A stretch of DNA of 36,001 bases. Origin: Algicola sagamiensis DSM 14643 (GTDB lineage: Bacteria > Pseudomonadota > Gammaproteobacteria > Enterobacterales > Alteromonadaceae). Every line of letters starts with the position of its first letter. Positions within the stretch are counted from its first letter, which is position 1. The stretch spans positions 1-36,001 of the forward strand of contig NZ_KB894512.1 of NCBI RefSeq assembly GCF_000374485.1. The letters run 5' to 3'. Shown piece after piece: positions 7,173 to 17,459 of this stretch. A program made the position numbers and the translations under genes. The notes below the pieces were generated by a model. It was not told the DNA's origin. It made no database searches and saw only the letters and a list, made by a program, of their open reading frames with translations.

Positions 7173-8364
7173 AAGAGTAACTTTCTGACTCTAAAACACG
7201 AAAGTAAGTCCGATGAATATACAACCCGATACAGAAAGGGACGAGTAGGCTAAGTGCAAGGGCAACTTTCTCCTGAGCGGAAAATACGGTTAAGCTAATT
7301 AATCCTGATAACAGGCAAGCCCCAACCATTTTTAACGCCCCCATAATTGCAGCCGAACTTCCTGCACAATGCTTAAAGGGTGCAAGTGCAAGGCCAGATG
7401 ACGTACCAATAAACAGGGACATCCCGATGGTCGCAATACCATAACTCATGAAGAACCAATAGGGACCACTTTGAGCGTTAAATTCAATGAATATGGCAGA
7501 TAGCAAACAAAGTGTGACTCCGGCCATTATGGTTTGTATTGCTCCAAATTGTTTAACAACTTTTGGTGCAAGAAAGTTAAATACGACAACCAGACAAGCA
7601 TTGGCAGCGAAGAGCATTGCAAATCTCATTTCTGACATGCTCGCATCAACAATGGTCAAAATAGGTGCTTGTGTGACATAGACGAGAATTGCGCTAATGC
7701 CCACAAGGTTCAGGCATGTAAAAAATAGAAAGTTCTTATCCAATAAAATGCTGGAGAGATCATCCATCAAGCGACTTGGCGTTCCTTTTTCTACCATACT
7801 CTCATAACGCCCACCCCGAAATGCCCAAAGGCTTAAGAGGAGCACAGGAAGCATTGCAATCACCAGGAAAGCAAAATTTGAACGCCATCCCCATTGTGCC
7901 ATCAAAGCGCTACCAATAAGTGGGGCAATGGCAGGAATAACTCCAATGACACCATTCAGGTAACTGATCCAGCGCCCAGCCTCTTTTGCTGAGAATAAAT
8001 CTCTGACGATAGCCATTGCTGTGACTGCTCCACAGCCACATCCAATACCTTGCAGTATCCGTGCAATATAGAGTGTGTCAATGGTATCCGCTGCATAGGC
8101 TATTGACGCGCCAATCATACTAAGAATGATACCGATAATGACGATTCCACCGCGACCTAAACGATCAGAAAGTGGGCCCGCAATCAGCTGACAGATTCCC
8201 ATCATGGCGATAAATAATGGGATGGTAAATTTAACTTGTTCCGTTGTTGCATGGAGTGCATCGACCAACGCAGGAACGGCTGGTACATAGATATCAATCG
8301 CAAGAGGATTGAGCATAATCAAGCAAAACGACATGATCAGATAGAGGCGATGCTCAGACTTCAT
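7171..8364 (-). CDS. Bcr/CflA-type MFS drug efflux transporter
   Basis: A 397-residue major facilitator with about 12 predicted membrane segments. Family landmarks are the N-terminal LNPLAIDIYVPAVPAL, the motif A loop GPLSDRLGRGGIVIIG (about 65-80), RILQGIGCGCGAVTAMAIVRD (about 105-125) and the helix 5 stretch IPAIAPLIGSAL. These are typical of the Bcr/CflA subfamily, proton-driven exporters of bicyclomycin, chloramphenicol or sulfonamide-like compounds; the real substrate cannot be read from sequence. It is divergent from a LysR-type regulator 95 bp away, the usual arrangement for regulator-controlled efflux. GGAG precedes the ATG. Its own terminator follows. Confidence 0.88.
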   Translation of the reverse strand: MKSEHRLYLIMSFCLIMLNPLAIDIYVPAVPALVDALHATTEQVKFTIPLFIAMMGICQLIAGPLSDRLGRGGIVIIGIILSMIGASIAYAADTIDTLYIARILQGIGCGCGAVTAMAIVRDLFSAKEAGRWISYLNGVIGVIPAIAPLIGSALMAQWGWRSNFAFLVIAMLPVLLLSLWAFRGGRYESMVEKGTPSRLMDDLSSILLDKNFLFFTCLNLVGISAILVYVTQAPILTIVDASMSEMRFAMLFAANACLVVVFNFLAPKVVKQFGAIQTIMAGVTLCLLSAIFIEFNAQSGPYWFFMSYGIATIGMSLFIGTSSGLALAPFKHCAGSSAAIMGALKMVGACLLSGLISLTVFSAQEKVALALSLLVPFCIGLYIHRTYFRVLESESYS

Positions 8365-8426
8365 AACTACTCCTTTTGAAAAACGCGATCATTTTATCAC
8401 CCAAGATATGATTTGAGGTGATATAT

Positions 8427-8445
8427 TCTCATTACTAAAATGAAT
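8427..8445. promoter_or_regulatory. Candidate LysR operator
   Basis: The inverted repeat TCATT-ACTAA-AATGA at 8429-8443 lies between the divergent efflux and regulator genes. A T-N11-A arrangement, as preferred by LysR-type proteins, can be drawn across it. It is a short palindrome in an AT-rich region, so chance is possible. Confidence 0.35.
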
Positions 8446-8459
8446 TTTTGGAATATCAG

Positions 8460-9413
8460 ATGGCGATAGTTGAATTATCAAGAATAAATTTGAACTTACT
8501 AGTGACGTTTCAGGTATTAATGGAGGAAGGAAATGTGACACGTGCGGCCGAGCGGCTCAGTGTATCACAATCAGCAGTAAGTAAAAGTTTAGCGCAACTT
8601 AGAGATGTTCTTGGTGACCCTCTATTCTTGCGATCCGCCCATGGTTTAACACCGACAGGGCATGCCATCCAACTTGCAGAGCAGCTGGCACCGACATTAG
8701 AGCATATTTGGCACCTCGTGCAAGCGCCAAGTTTTTCACCTGCTTTTGCACAGCGGACGTTTCGTATTGCTGTATCAGATTCTTCTTATTTGCAATTAAT
8801 CGCAGGTATCGTCCCAGAGCTTTTAGAAGAGGCACCAGGGATTCAATTGATTACGCATCACTTGGATATGGAAAGTATCCACGACTTGGAAAAGGGTGCA
8901 CTTGATTTGGTGATCATGCCTGAAGATGTTGAATTGTCACAATCTGCTTCATCAGAGTTTCATTCTTCGATTTTATATCGGGATACGTGTGTTTGTATAT
9001 GCCGTCGGGATCACCCTATCATGTCTGAAGCATGGAGTTTAGAAAGCTATCTACAGCAACAGCATGTCCAAGTTGCGATTAATGATTATATTTCAACACA
9101 TAATATTATTGATGATGAACTCATACGGATGGGAACGCCAAGAGATGTTGCTGTCGTTGTTTCTGGCTTACCGCATGCTGCCATTCTTTGTGAAAAAACA
9201 GATTTGATATTTACCTGCTCTAACTCTTGGGCGAGTTATGCTGTAACTCGATATGATGTGGTGAAAATTGATGTTCCATTTCCGGTTGCTGTGATTGCGA
9301 ATCGTATGTGGTCACATAAACGCAGTGAATTTGATTTAGGTGTTTTGTGGCTACAAGAAAAAATTTCAGAATATGCGAGACATATCAATCTTGATCTTGG
9401 GGAAAAGTCATAG
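8460..9413 (+). CDS. LysR-family transcriptional regulator
   Basis: A 317-residue regulator. The winged helix-turn-helix is at about residues 11-70, with the LysR signature VTRAAERLSVSQSAVSKSL (26-44) and LFLRSAHGLTPTGHA. A periplasmic-binding-like effector domain follows (about 95-300). I prefer ATG 8460 over the upstream in-frame TTG at 8448, because GGA lies about 8 nt before the ATG and nothing purine-rich precedes the TTG. It is divergent from the Bcr/CflA-type pump and is likely to control it and itself. The inducer is unknown. Confidence 0.9.
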   Translation: MAIVELSRINLNLLVTFQVLMEEGNVTRAAERLSVSQSAVSKSLAQLRDVLGDPLFLRSAHGLTPTGHAIQLAEQLAPTLEHIWHLVQAPSFSPAFAQRTFRIAVSDSSYLQLIAGIVPELLEEAPGIQLITHHLDMESIHDLEKGALDLVIMPEDVELSQSASSEFHSSILYRDTCVCICRRDHPIMSEAWSLESYLQQQHVQVAINDYISTHNIIDDELIRMGTPRDVAVVVSGLPHAAILCEKTDLIFTCSNSWASYAVTRYDVVKIDVPFPVAVIANRMWSHKRSEFDLGVLWLQEKISEYARHINLDLGEKS

Positions 9414-9859
9414 CAATAAAGAGTTGATGAAGTATGAATTCAGTTGAGAAGGTTCACCCGCAACTCATTGTGAGATGCGATTATCCAGTTGATAAATGTT
9501 TGCCATGCCCCCGTTGAGGCAAGCATGTATCAGCATGTTTAAAGCTCCACAAAAAGAGCGGGTGATCCAAACTGTCAGGAATCAGTTATCTTTTTTGCTC
9601 ATAACTTGATTCGTGGGTGAGTAAAACAAGGATTGGCTTCAAGTCCGTATTGCTTCAAAGGCTCGCGGTGGTGACTTGGTCCATGCAATCACGTTGAGAT
9701 ACTTCACAAAAATCTCTTCCAAAATAATATGTTAAATTACAACCCTTAACTCTAGAGGGGATCTATCAACATGAGAATAAGTAAAATTCATTACTTTCAC
9801 TGATTAAGTAACAAGAAAGAATAGATTGTTGCAAAGAATGAATCGAATTTTGAGGTGTA
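9414..9859. other. Long intergenic stretch without a clear gene
   Basis: About 450 bp after the LysR gene contain no open frame that I can support. Read leftward, short stop-interrupted pieces look coding-like, for example IFVKYLNVIAWTKSPPRAF (about 9665-9720) and YMLASTGAWQTFINW (about 9484-9530), in more than one frame. This could be decayed coding sequence or a dispersed non-coding repeat. I do not recognise a family and no inverted repeats of an insertion sequence are visible. Confidence 0.35.
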
Positions 9860-9877
9860 GGTGCTCAAGAGAGCACC
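9860..9877. terminator. Hairpin after the glutamine amidotransferase gene
   Basis: GGTGCTC-AAGA-GAGCACC is a perfect 7 bp stem just past the stop codon of the leftward gene. No long T run follows, so terminator function is only likely from position. Confidence 0.45.
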
Positions 9878-9884
9878 ATCGTAC

Positions 9885-10598
9885 TTAGTTTGAAGGTTGA
9901 ATGAGTTTGTCTAGGAAACGAAAAAGTGCTTGGTTCATCGCCGTATAATCATTTCCTCTTAACTGTGAAGGTGATTGAACATATTGATAATCAAGGTTTT
10001 TATCAAGTTCATCTTCTGAATTTTCAATGAGTAGCTCGATCAAGTCTGATGTAAACTCTGGGTGGCATTGAAAGCCATAAACACGCTCAGAATAAGCGAC
10101 GATCTGTCGGGGGCATCCCGCACTCGTTGCAATAATTTGCGCCTCTTTTGTCAATCCTGGCATGTCATTGTGCCAGTGCCCAATAGAAATGTTGTCAGGC
10201 CAATCTTCAAATAAAGGATGTGCTTTTCCATATTCAGTGAGTGTGATTGGGTAGGAGCCGATTTCTTTCTCTGGGCTTTGACTATGTGCAGCACCCAGTG
10301 CTTCGCCTATGAGTTGTGCGCCTAAGCACATGCCAATCACGAATTTATCATTGTTGATTGCATCACGGATTAAAGCCTGTTCAGCTTGACTATCAAAGTG
10401 GGCACACTCGGCAACCGTTGTCGCTGGAGATTGTGGCCCACCTAAGATCACGAGCATATCAAATACTTGTGAGTTACTCGGGAGCGGATCTCCTTGGTAA
10501 ACACGAGAATAGGTCACCTGAGCACCTTGTTGTTCAGCCCAATGCTCATAAGCGCCAGGTCCTTCAAAAACTTCGTGGATAATAAAATGGATATTCAT
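9885..10598 (-). CDS. Class I glutamine amidotransferase (GMP synthase GATase-like)
   Basis: A 237-residue protein with one GATase1 domain and no fused synthase. The nucleophile Cys91 sits in VIGMCLGAQLIGEALG, and the rest of the triad is His179 and Glu181 in GFQCHPEF. The oxyanion strand ILGGPQSP (51-58) is present. Such stand-alone proteins are usually annotated as GMP-synthase-like or gamma-glutamyl hydrolase-like; they can release ammonia for a partner or hydrolyse gamma-glutamyl compounds. No acceptor-domain gene is adjacent, so the substrate is unknown. GGAG lies about 6 nt upstream of the ATG. It is divergent from ribonuclease Z, with about 145 bp between them. Confidence 0.85.
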   Translation of the reverse strand: MNIHFIIHEVFEGPGAYEHWAEQQGAQVTYSRVYQGDPLPSNSQVFDMLVILGGPQSPATTVAECAHFDSQAEQALIRDAINNDKFVIGMCLGAQLIGEALGAAHSQSPEKEIGSYPITLTEYGKAHPLFEDWPDNISIGHWHNDMPGLTKEAQIIATSAGCPRQIVAYSERVYGFQCHPEFTSDLIELLIENSEDELDKNLDYQYVQSPSQLRGNDYTAMNQALFRFLDKLIQPSN

Positions 10599-10742
10599 GA
10601 GACTCCTTCTTGAACTAAGCCGCTATTCACTTATTAATTTGGTAGAATAGATGGTGCAGGGAGGTATTGTATTCGGATATCCCTTCATATATAGATGGAG
10701 ATGATCCGCTTCATTTTCAAGTTTTAATCGTTGGATGGTTTC

Positions 10743-11705
10743 ATGCAGTTTCAGTTTTTAGGTACTTCCTCTGGTGTGCCGACGCGACAAAGAAATGTCA
10801 GCGGGTTTGCAATTCGCCATGCCCATCAAAAGTCTTGGGTTTTAGTCGATTGTGGGGAAGGAACACAGCATCAGTTACAACAAACTGAGTTTACGCTTCG
10901 TAAACTCAAAGCAATTTGTATCACACATGTGCATGGTGATCATACATTTGGTTTACCAGGGCTGATTTCCAGTTGTGGCATGTCAGGGCGAAAAGAGCCG
11001 CTCACGATCATTGCACCAAAAGATGTCGAGCATTATGTGCGTTCTGCACTTCAATTGACAGACTGTTTTATCCCATTTGATTTGAATTTTGTTGATGTCG
11101 AATTGTTCAATGAACCACGAGAAATCGCTGGATTTATTTTGGATCGTTTTCCCTTGTCCCATCGAGTGCCAAGCTTTGCTTTCCGCTTTTCTTGTACAAT
11201 CACGAAGCTGCGCTTAAACACAGAAAAGCTTACGCAGGATAATGTACCGAAAGGGCCACTTTGGGGAGAATTACGCGCTGGTAAAGTGGTTAAATTAGAT
11301 GATGGTCGTGTGCTTGATGGCGCCAAATATGTCGAAACAACTTGTGAACAGCAGCGTGTCGTTGTTGGTGGTGATAATGATACGCCTGAATTACTTGCAG
11401 AGGCTTGTCAGGAACGCGATGTGCTGGTTCATGAAGCAACATTTACTAAAGCGATTTCAGATAAAGTGGGTCCAGGGCCACAACATACGGATGCTGCACA
11501 GATCGGTGCGTTTGCTCAGATAGTCAATCTTCCCCATTTAGTTTTGACACACTTTAGTGCGCGCTTTCAATCCAGTAATATGCATGAGATCCAAGATGAA
11601 ACAGCAAGCTTCTATCAAGGCCAACTATTTCTTGAGAATGACTTTGATAAATTTCAGCTTCAGTTAGGTAAACTGATATGTGTTAAGGACGATTCATGCG
11701 ATTAG
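10743..11705 (+). CDS. rnz: Ribonuclease Z (tRNA 3' processing, metallo-beta-lactamase fold)
   Basis: A 320-residue zinc phosphodiesterase. The N-terminus MQFQFLGTSSGVPTRQRNVS is the usual start of bacterial RNase Z, so I choose ATG 10743 over the upstream in-frame TTG at 10731. The metal site is ITHVHGDHTFGLPG, with His62, His64, Asp66 and His67. Further ligands are LSHR, GGDNDT, the HEATF segment and the HFSAR motif near 275. It trims 3' trailers of tRNA precursors or acts as RNase BN where CCA is encoded. The last 10 nt overlap the next gene, so the two are probably translated together. Confidence 0.93.
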   Translation: MQFQFLGTSSGVPTRQRNVSGFAIRHAHQKSWVLVDCGEGTQHQLQQTEFTLRKLKAICITHVHGDHTFGLPGLISSCGMSGRKEPLTIIAPKDVEHYVRSALQLTDCFIPFDLNFVDVELFNEPREIAGFILDRFPLSHRVPSFAFRFSCTITKLRLNTEKLTQDNVPKGPLWGELRAGKVVKLDDGRVLDGAKYVETTCEQQRVVVGGDNDTPELLAEACQERDVLVHEATFTKAISDKVGPGPQHTDAAQIGAFAQIVNLPHLVLTHFSARFQSSNMHEIQDETASFYQGQLFLENDFDKFQLQLGKLICVKDDSCD

Positions 11706-12388
11706 ATAAGTACTTATGTGAGAATACAAATTTAACGCGTACACTTGCCAAAAAGGCGATTTCCAATGGTGAAGTAACCATCAATGGAACCCCAGCGAAG
11801 AAAGGTTCAGACAAAATCACAGAAAATGACGAGGTTTATTTTGAAGGCACAGTAATCGATAAGATTGGCTTTCGGTATATCATGCTTCATAAGCCGCAAA
11901 ATATGATCTGTTCGACGATAGATGAAGCTTATCCTTCAGTCTTAAATTTACTGGATATAGTAAAGCGAGAGCGACTGCGTATCGCTGGTCGACTTGATGT
12001 GGATACAACTGGATTGGTGCTGGTTTCTGATGATGGTGCGTGGCTGCACCAAATTGCTTCGCCCAATCAACAGTGCGACAAGTGCTACCACGTTTCACTG
12101 GCTGAACCACTCAAAGGTGAGGAAGCAAAAATATTTGGACAAGGCTTGTTGTTACGCGGTGAAGAAAAGCCAACAAAGCCTGCAAAGCTAGAAACTGTAT
12201 CGTCCAAGCAGGTCAAGCTGACCATCTCAGAAGGGAAATATCATCAGGTGAAGCGCATGTTTGCAGCGGTTGGGAATCGTGTGACGGCACTTCATCGTGC
12301 ATCCATTGGTGCTGTCCTACTTGATCCGGAATTAAAAGAAGGGGAATGGCGTTATCTGACGCACGAAGAAATCAAGGCGCTGGCATAA
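11696..12388 (+). CDS. rsuA: RsuA-family 16S rRNA pseudouridine synthase
   Basis: A 230-residue enzyme expected to make pseudouridine 516 in 16S rRNA. The S4 RNA-binding domain covers residues 1-60 (MRLDKYLCENTNLTRTLAKK, with NGEVTINGTPAKKG). The catalytic domain has AGRLDVDTTGLVLVSDDG with the probable catalytic Asp101, then KCYHVSL and EGKYHQVKRMFAAVGNRVTALHR. The length is close to RsuA of E. coli. RluB, RluE and RluF belong to the same family, so target specificity is inferred from overall similarity. It overlaps rnz by 10 nt. Confidence 0.88.
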   Translation: MRLDKYLCENTNLTRTLAKKAISNGEVTINGTPAKKGSDKITENDEVYFEGTVIDKIGFRYIMLHKPQNMICSTIDEAYPSVLNLLDIVKRERLRIAGRLDVDTTGLVLVSDDGAWLHQIASPNQQCDKCYHVSLAEPLKGEEAKIFGQGLLLRGEEKPTKPAKLETVSSKQVKLTISEGKYHQVKRMFAAVGNRVTALHRASIGAVLLDPELKEGEWRYLTHEEIKALA

Positions 12389-12408
12389 TCCTGCGCCTAT
12401 CAAGCAGG

Positions 12409-12633
12409 TTATTCCGAACGGTGCAAGGAGTAGCCTTCCAACCAATGCGTTTCGTCTAACTGATATACATCAATCAAGAAGCCATCTGGCGCGGCACTAA
12501 ATCCGGGGCGCTCTTTCAGCATTTCAACCGCTTCCTTAGCTTTTGCTTCTGAGCTATAAATCCCCACCATTTTGATATCGCCATCTTCATCATCGTAGAC
12601 GTGCTCATGCATCACGACGTATACGTTTTTCAT
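12409..12633 (-). CDS. Small conserved protein of unknown function (DUF7336-like)
   Basis: A protein of 74 residues from the ATG at 12633, preferred because GGAA lies about 7 nt upstream; an upstream ATG at 12651 has no such site. It reads KNVYVVMHEHVYDDEDG, then IKMVGIYSSEAKAKEAVEML, RPGFSAAPDGFLIDVYQLD and WLEGY. This series of G-x-YSS, PGF, P-x-GF-x-ID-x-Y and W-x-EG(F/Y) recurs in a widespread family of small proteins that I believe is DUF7336; that assignment is from memory. No catalytic or membrane features are seen. It converges with rsuA and its function is unknown. Confidence 0.7.
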   Translation of the reverse strand: MKNVYVVMHEHVYDDEDGDIKMVGIYSSEAKAKEAVEMLKERPGFSAAPDGFLIDVYQLDETHWLEGYSLHRSE

Positions 12634-12874
12634 TTCGATTTCCAACTTCATATTTGAGATGCACTAATGCTAGCAAGAACTCGGGTAATTCTGTATAAAA
12701 AATTATCATAACTATAAAAAAGAATAGTTCTGTACCGAAATGATGCAGAAGTACCAGCCCAATTTCAATTTTGGCGATATAGATGTCCAAATTTCACGAA
12801 AGAGGATTCAAAAATGGGCGCTTTTGCAGTAGTATCCGGTGTCAAACACCCCTAATTCAAGTGAATCAGTCAAC

Positions 12875-14620
12875 ATGAAAAAAGTACTTATTGCTGTGTC
12901 TTGGCCCTATGCGAATGGGGAGAAGCACATCGGACAGATTGCGGGTACCTATTTACCTGCGGATATCTTTGCGCGTTACAATCGTTTGAGTGGCCATCAG
13001 GTCTTAATGATCAGTGGTTCCGATATGCATGGCACGCCAATCATGTTGATGTCGGAAAAGGCAGGTCAACAACCCGCGCAGTTCGCGACTTTTAATCATG
13101 AGCAATTCGTGGATGGCTGTAAGAGCCTTGATATCTCTTTTGATATTTTTACCCACACGCATACAAAAAACCATGCGGCAGTTGTCAGTGAATTATTCAA
13201 ATCGAATATGGATGCAGGGATCATTGATAAGGGTACTTCTTCTCAAGCATACGATATTGATGCAGAACGTTTCTTACCGGATCGTTATGTTGAAGGGTCT
13301 TGCCCACACTGTGGTTATGAAGATGCTCGTGGTGACCAGTGTGATGAATGTGGCAAAATTGTTGAGCCGAGTGAGCTGAAAAACATTCGTTCAAAATTAA
13401 ATAAAGAAAACCGTGTTGAATTTCGTGAGACGGAACATTTCTATATTGATCTTGCGAAAAACAAAGATGCATTGAATGAGTGGCTCGACAGTAAGCAAGG
13501 TCAATGGAACAAGTCTTTGCTTGGTATGAGCCTCTCCATGACGAAGTCTGGCGAGCTACCAAAGCGTTCTATCACGCGTGATTTGGATTGGGGTGTTGAT
13601 ATTCCAGTCGAAGGCTTTGATAAAAAGCGTTTTTACGTATGGTATGAAGCGGTGATTGGTTATCTCAGTGCCACGGTTGAAGCTTGTAATCGATTCCCAG
13701 AATATGGCCAGTGGCAGGACTGGATCTCAGAAGATGCACAGAGCGAAACCTTCTACTTTATCGGAAAGGATAATATCCCATTCCATAGCATCATCTGGCC
13801 GTCGATGATTTTCTCTTCGAAGTATGATGGTCGTGGGGTAAAACTACCTGATCAAATCATTTCTTCTGATTATCTGACCTTGGCAGGTTCGCAATTTAGC
13901 ACTAGTCGTGGTCACGTGATTGGTTTTAACACAATCGCGCAGCAGTTTCAGACTGATTCTGTTCGTTATGCGCTTGCTTCTTTGTATCCGCAGTCCAGTG
14001 ATGTTGAGTTTACATGGGAGAAGTTTGCAGAACTAATTAACAACGAGCTAATCGCAAACTGGGGTAACCTGGTTAGCCGTACTGTGAACTTTGTTTGTCG
14101 TAAGATGGAAGGTAAAGTGGAATTTCATGGCGAGTACAGCGAAGCAAGTGCAAGCCTATTGAAGGAAGTGACAGAAGCGAGTGTCAATGTTCGTGAGTTC
14201 TACGCAAAAAGCGATCTACGTGGCATGATGCGGGAGCTGCTTCGGGCAACATCACTGGTCAATAAATACTTCAATGACGAGAAACCTTGGGAGCATATCA
14301 AAGAAGGCAATAACGATGCGTTGCATGACGTGATCTATACGTCACTTGCTGCAATTCAGCAATTAAACCTACTTTGGGCACCTATTGTGCCAAATGCAGC
14401 GCAAGCAATCCATGATGCGTTAGGTGGTGAAGGTCAGCTCTTCTCAGATATCGAAACACCATTTGTCGGTGAGTCGGATGATGAGCATAAGATCTTACAT
14501 CAGGATCCGAAAGGATATGTGAGTCGCTATGAAGATAACGAACTACCGCATTCCTTGCATATCACTCAGGAAGTCCGTCTATTTGATCGTGTGGATGTGA
14601 AGGCATTTTTAGAAGATTAA
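12875..14620 (+). CDS. metG: Methionyl-tRNA synthetase, variant signature, without C-terminal domain
   Basis: A 581-residue class I synthetase charging tRNA-Met. HIGH appears as HIGQ (18-21) after SWPYANGEKHIGQIAGTYLPAD. The zinc knuckle CPHCGYEDARGDQCDECG (143-160) and RDLDWGVDIP are present. The KMSKS loop reads QFSTSRG (340-346), so both lysines are replaced. The protein ends shortly after the anticodon-binding helices and lacks the C-terminal EMAPII-like tRNA-binding domain of E. coli MetG (677 residues). GTG 12839 is a possible earlier start, adding 12 residues, but its N-terminus is poorly conserved-looking and it sits in a small hairpin; neither start has a strong Shine-Dalgarno. The upstream 205 bp show no recognisable riboswitch. 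It may be the only MetRS or a second, transferred copy. Confidence 0.88.
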   Translation: MKKVLIAVSWPYANGEKHIGQIAGTYLPADIFARYNRLSGHQVLMISGSDMHGTPIMLMSEKAGQQPAQFATFNHEQFVDGCKSLDISFDIFTHTHTKNHAAVVSELFKSNMDAGIIDKGTSSQAYDIDAERFLPDRYVEGSCPHCGYEDARGDQCDECGKIVEPSELKNIRSKLNKENRVEFRETEHFYIDLAKNKDALNEWLDSKQGQWNKSLLGMSLSMTKSGELPKRSITRDLDWGVDIPVEGFDKKRFYVWYEAVIGYLSATVEACNRFPEYGQWQDWISEDAQSETFYFIGKDNIPFHSIIWPSMIFSSKYDGRGVKLPDQIISSDYLTLAGSQFSTSRGHVIGFNTIAQQFQTDSVRYALASLYPQSSDVEFTWEKFAELINNELIANWGNLVSRTVNFVCRKMEGKVEFHGEYSEASASLLKEVTEASVNVREFYAKSDLRGMMRELLRATSLVNKYFNDEKPWEHIKEGNNDALHDVIYTSLAAIQQLNLLWAPIVPNAAQAIHDALGGEGQLFSDIETPFVGESDDEHKILHQDPKGYVSRYEDNELPHSLHITQEVRLFDRVDVKAFLED

Positions 14621-14629
14621 TCCATCGCA

Positions 14630-14659
14630 AGTCAGGTAACGCATTGGCGCTACCTGACT
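14630..14659. terminator. Hairpin between convergent metG and aroE
   Basis: AGTCAGGTA and TACCTGACT form a 9 bp stem, extended inside by CGC/GCG around ATTG. It overlaps the aroE stop codon. There is no clear T run, so it is a probable bidirectional terminator by position. Confidence 0.6.
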
Positions 14660-15464
14660 ATAATTCTGCTCTCAATTGTTCTTTGATATGTGCTGTTTCT
14701 GGTCGTTTCCCGACCCATATCTCAAAGCTTGCAGCCGCTTGTTCAACAAGCATTCCCAAACCATCTAAACATATTTGCACACCCAGTTGTTTGGCTGTAT
14801 GCAAAAAAGGTGTTGGTTCTTTGCCGTACATCATGTCATAGCAGCATAAGGCTGCATGATAGTGTTTTGCATCAATCTCGACTGTTTGACCGGACAGGCC
14901 CGTAGAGGTGCCGTTGATCACTAAGTCATAAGGAATATCCAATATATCCTGCAAAGAAGCGCCCATGACCCGTTCATCAAATGATTTTGCGATGAGTTGC
15001 GCCTTTTCTTCGGTACGGTTTGCGATGAGAATGGAAAGAACGCCTGCATCGAGTAATGGCTGAATAACCCCCCGAACTGCACCACCTGCACCGAGAATCA
15101 AAACTTGAGACTGTTTTAATTGAACTTTTTCATTCAATAAATCGGCCACTAACCCAATTCCATCTGTATTGTCGCAGTGGAGTTGGTCATCTTTCCAGTA
15201 AAGCGTATTGGCTGCACCAGCTTTTTCTGCACGCTCACTTCGCACATCTGCCATCGCAAAGGCTTCTGTCTTAAAAGGAACGGTGACGTTTGCGCCTTGA
15301 CCACCTTCAGATCGGAACGCATGCAAAGTCCTCGCAAAATCATCTAGAGGTGCTAGAATGCGCCGATAGTCGATATCATCCCCAGTTTGTGTTGCAAACC
15401 CAAGATGGATTTGAGGGGATTTTGAGTGGGCAATAGGATTGCCAAAGACAGCCAATTTTTTCAT
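14658..15464 (-). CDS. aroE: Shikimate dehydrogenase
   Basis: An enzyme of 268 residues reducing 3-dehydroshikimate to shikimate with NADPH in aromatic amino acid synthesis. The N-terminus [20 protein letters not shown] is typical of AroE, and with this start the catalytic Lys falls at position 65 (GANVTVPFK) and Asp at 101 (CDNTDG), as in E. coli. The Rossmann motif is LGAGGAVRG and the cofactor-binding NRT follows. An ATG ten codons upstream (15494) is possible but would shift these positions. Its 5' end nearly touches that of the divergent haemoglobin gene, so its promoter must lie inside that gene. Confidence 0.93.
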   Translation of the reverse strand: MKKLAVFGNPIAHSKSPQIHLGFATQTGDDIDYRRILAPLDDFARTLHAFRSEGGQGANVTVPFKTEAFAMADVRSERAEKAGAANTLYWKDDQLHCDNTDGIGLVADLLNEKVQLKQSQVLILGAGGAVRGVIQPLLDAGVLSILIANRTEEKAQLIAKSFDERVMGASLQDILDIPYDLVINGTSTGLSGQTVEIDAKHYHAALCCYDMMYGKEPTPFLHTAKQLGVQICLDGLGMLVEQAAASFEIWVGKRPETAHIKEQLRAEL

Positions 15465-15478
15465 CAGTGGTGTTCTAT

Positions 15479-15952
15479 ATGCAGTGGTTATCATCAGTAT
15501 TCAAACGTCGTAACGCTTCAGAACAAAAAGAAGCGCCAACGCCAGAGCGTACACCTTATCAGATGATAGGGGAAGCCAAAGGCACGCGAAATCTGGCAAA
15601 TCGTTTCTATGACATTATGGAAACAGACGATGCTGTTAAAGAACTACTGCAACTGCATCCGATGCCGCTTGATCGGATCAGAGAAAAGTTTTACGAGTTT
15701 TTATCGGGTTGGCTCGGTGGGCCGAGTCTGTTCGAGGAAAAATATGGTCACCCAAGGCTTCGGATGCGCCATATGCCATTTTCTATTGATGAAAAGATGC
15801 GTGACCAGTGGATGTATTGCATGACCCGGGCACTGGAGCTAGAGGTTGATAATCCACTCTTGCGCGAAGGTTTAAAGGAGTCGTTCTATCAATTAGCGAC
15901 GCATATGATTAATCGGGAAGTGTGTTCAATTAGGGAGCCAAAGGCCCCCTAG
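15479..15952 (+). CDS. yjbI: Group II truncated haemoglobin
   Basis: A 157-residue haem protein of the 2/2 globin family (group II, trHbO). An N-terminal tail of about 25 charged residues precedes the globin. Tyr44 (RFYDIM) suits the B10 position, the proximal His is His98 in [13 protein letters not shown], and Trp111 (DQWMYCM) suits G8, the group II hallmark. These proteins bind oxygen, NO or peroxide, and NO detoxification or oxygen sensing is commonly proposed. A GTG at 15467 would add four residues. Only 14 bp separate its ATG from that of the divergent aroE. HemF, an oxygen-dependent haem biosynthesis enzyme, converges on it. The gene symbol follows B. subtilis usage. Confidence 0.87.
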   Translation: MQWLSSVFKRRNASEQKEAPTPERTPYQMIGEAKGTRNLANRFYDIMETDDAVKELLQLHPMPLDRIREKFYEFLSGWLGGPSLFEEKYGHPRLRMRHMPFSIDEKMRDQWMYCMTRALELEVDNPLLREGLKESFYQLATHMINREVCSIREPKAP

Positions 15953-15965
15953 AATATGAATCAAC

Positions 15966-17437
<1,472 letters not shown>

Positions 17438-17459
17438 AATGCTTTATGAATTCTTGAAG

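Noticed and set aside
9414-9884. Insertion sequence remnant
   Set aside because: No terminal inverted repeats, target duplication or recognisable transposase motif; kept only as an unexplained region.
12652-12874. Possible T-box or methionine riboswitch before metG
   Set aside because: No T-box consensus or SAM-riboswitch features are visible; only a tiny 5 bp hairpin at 12838-12850.
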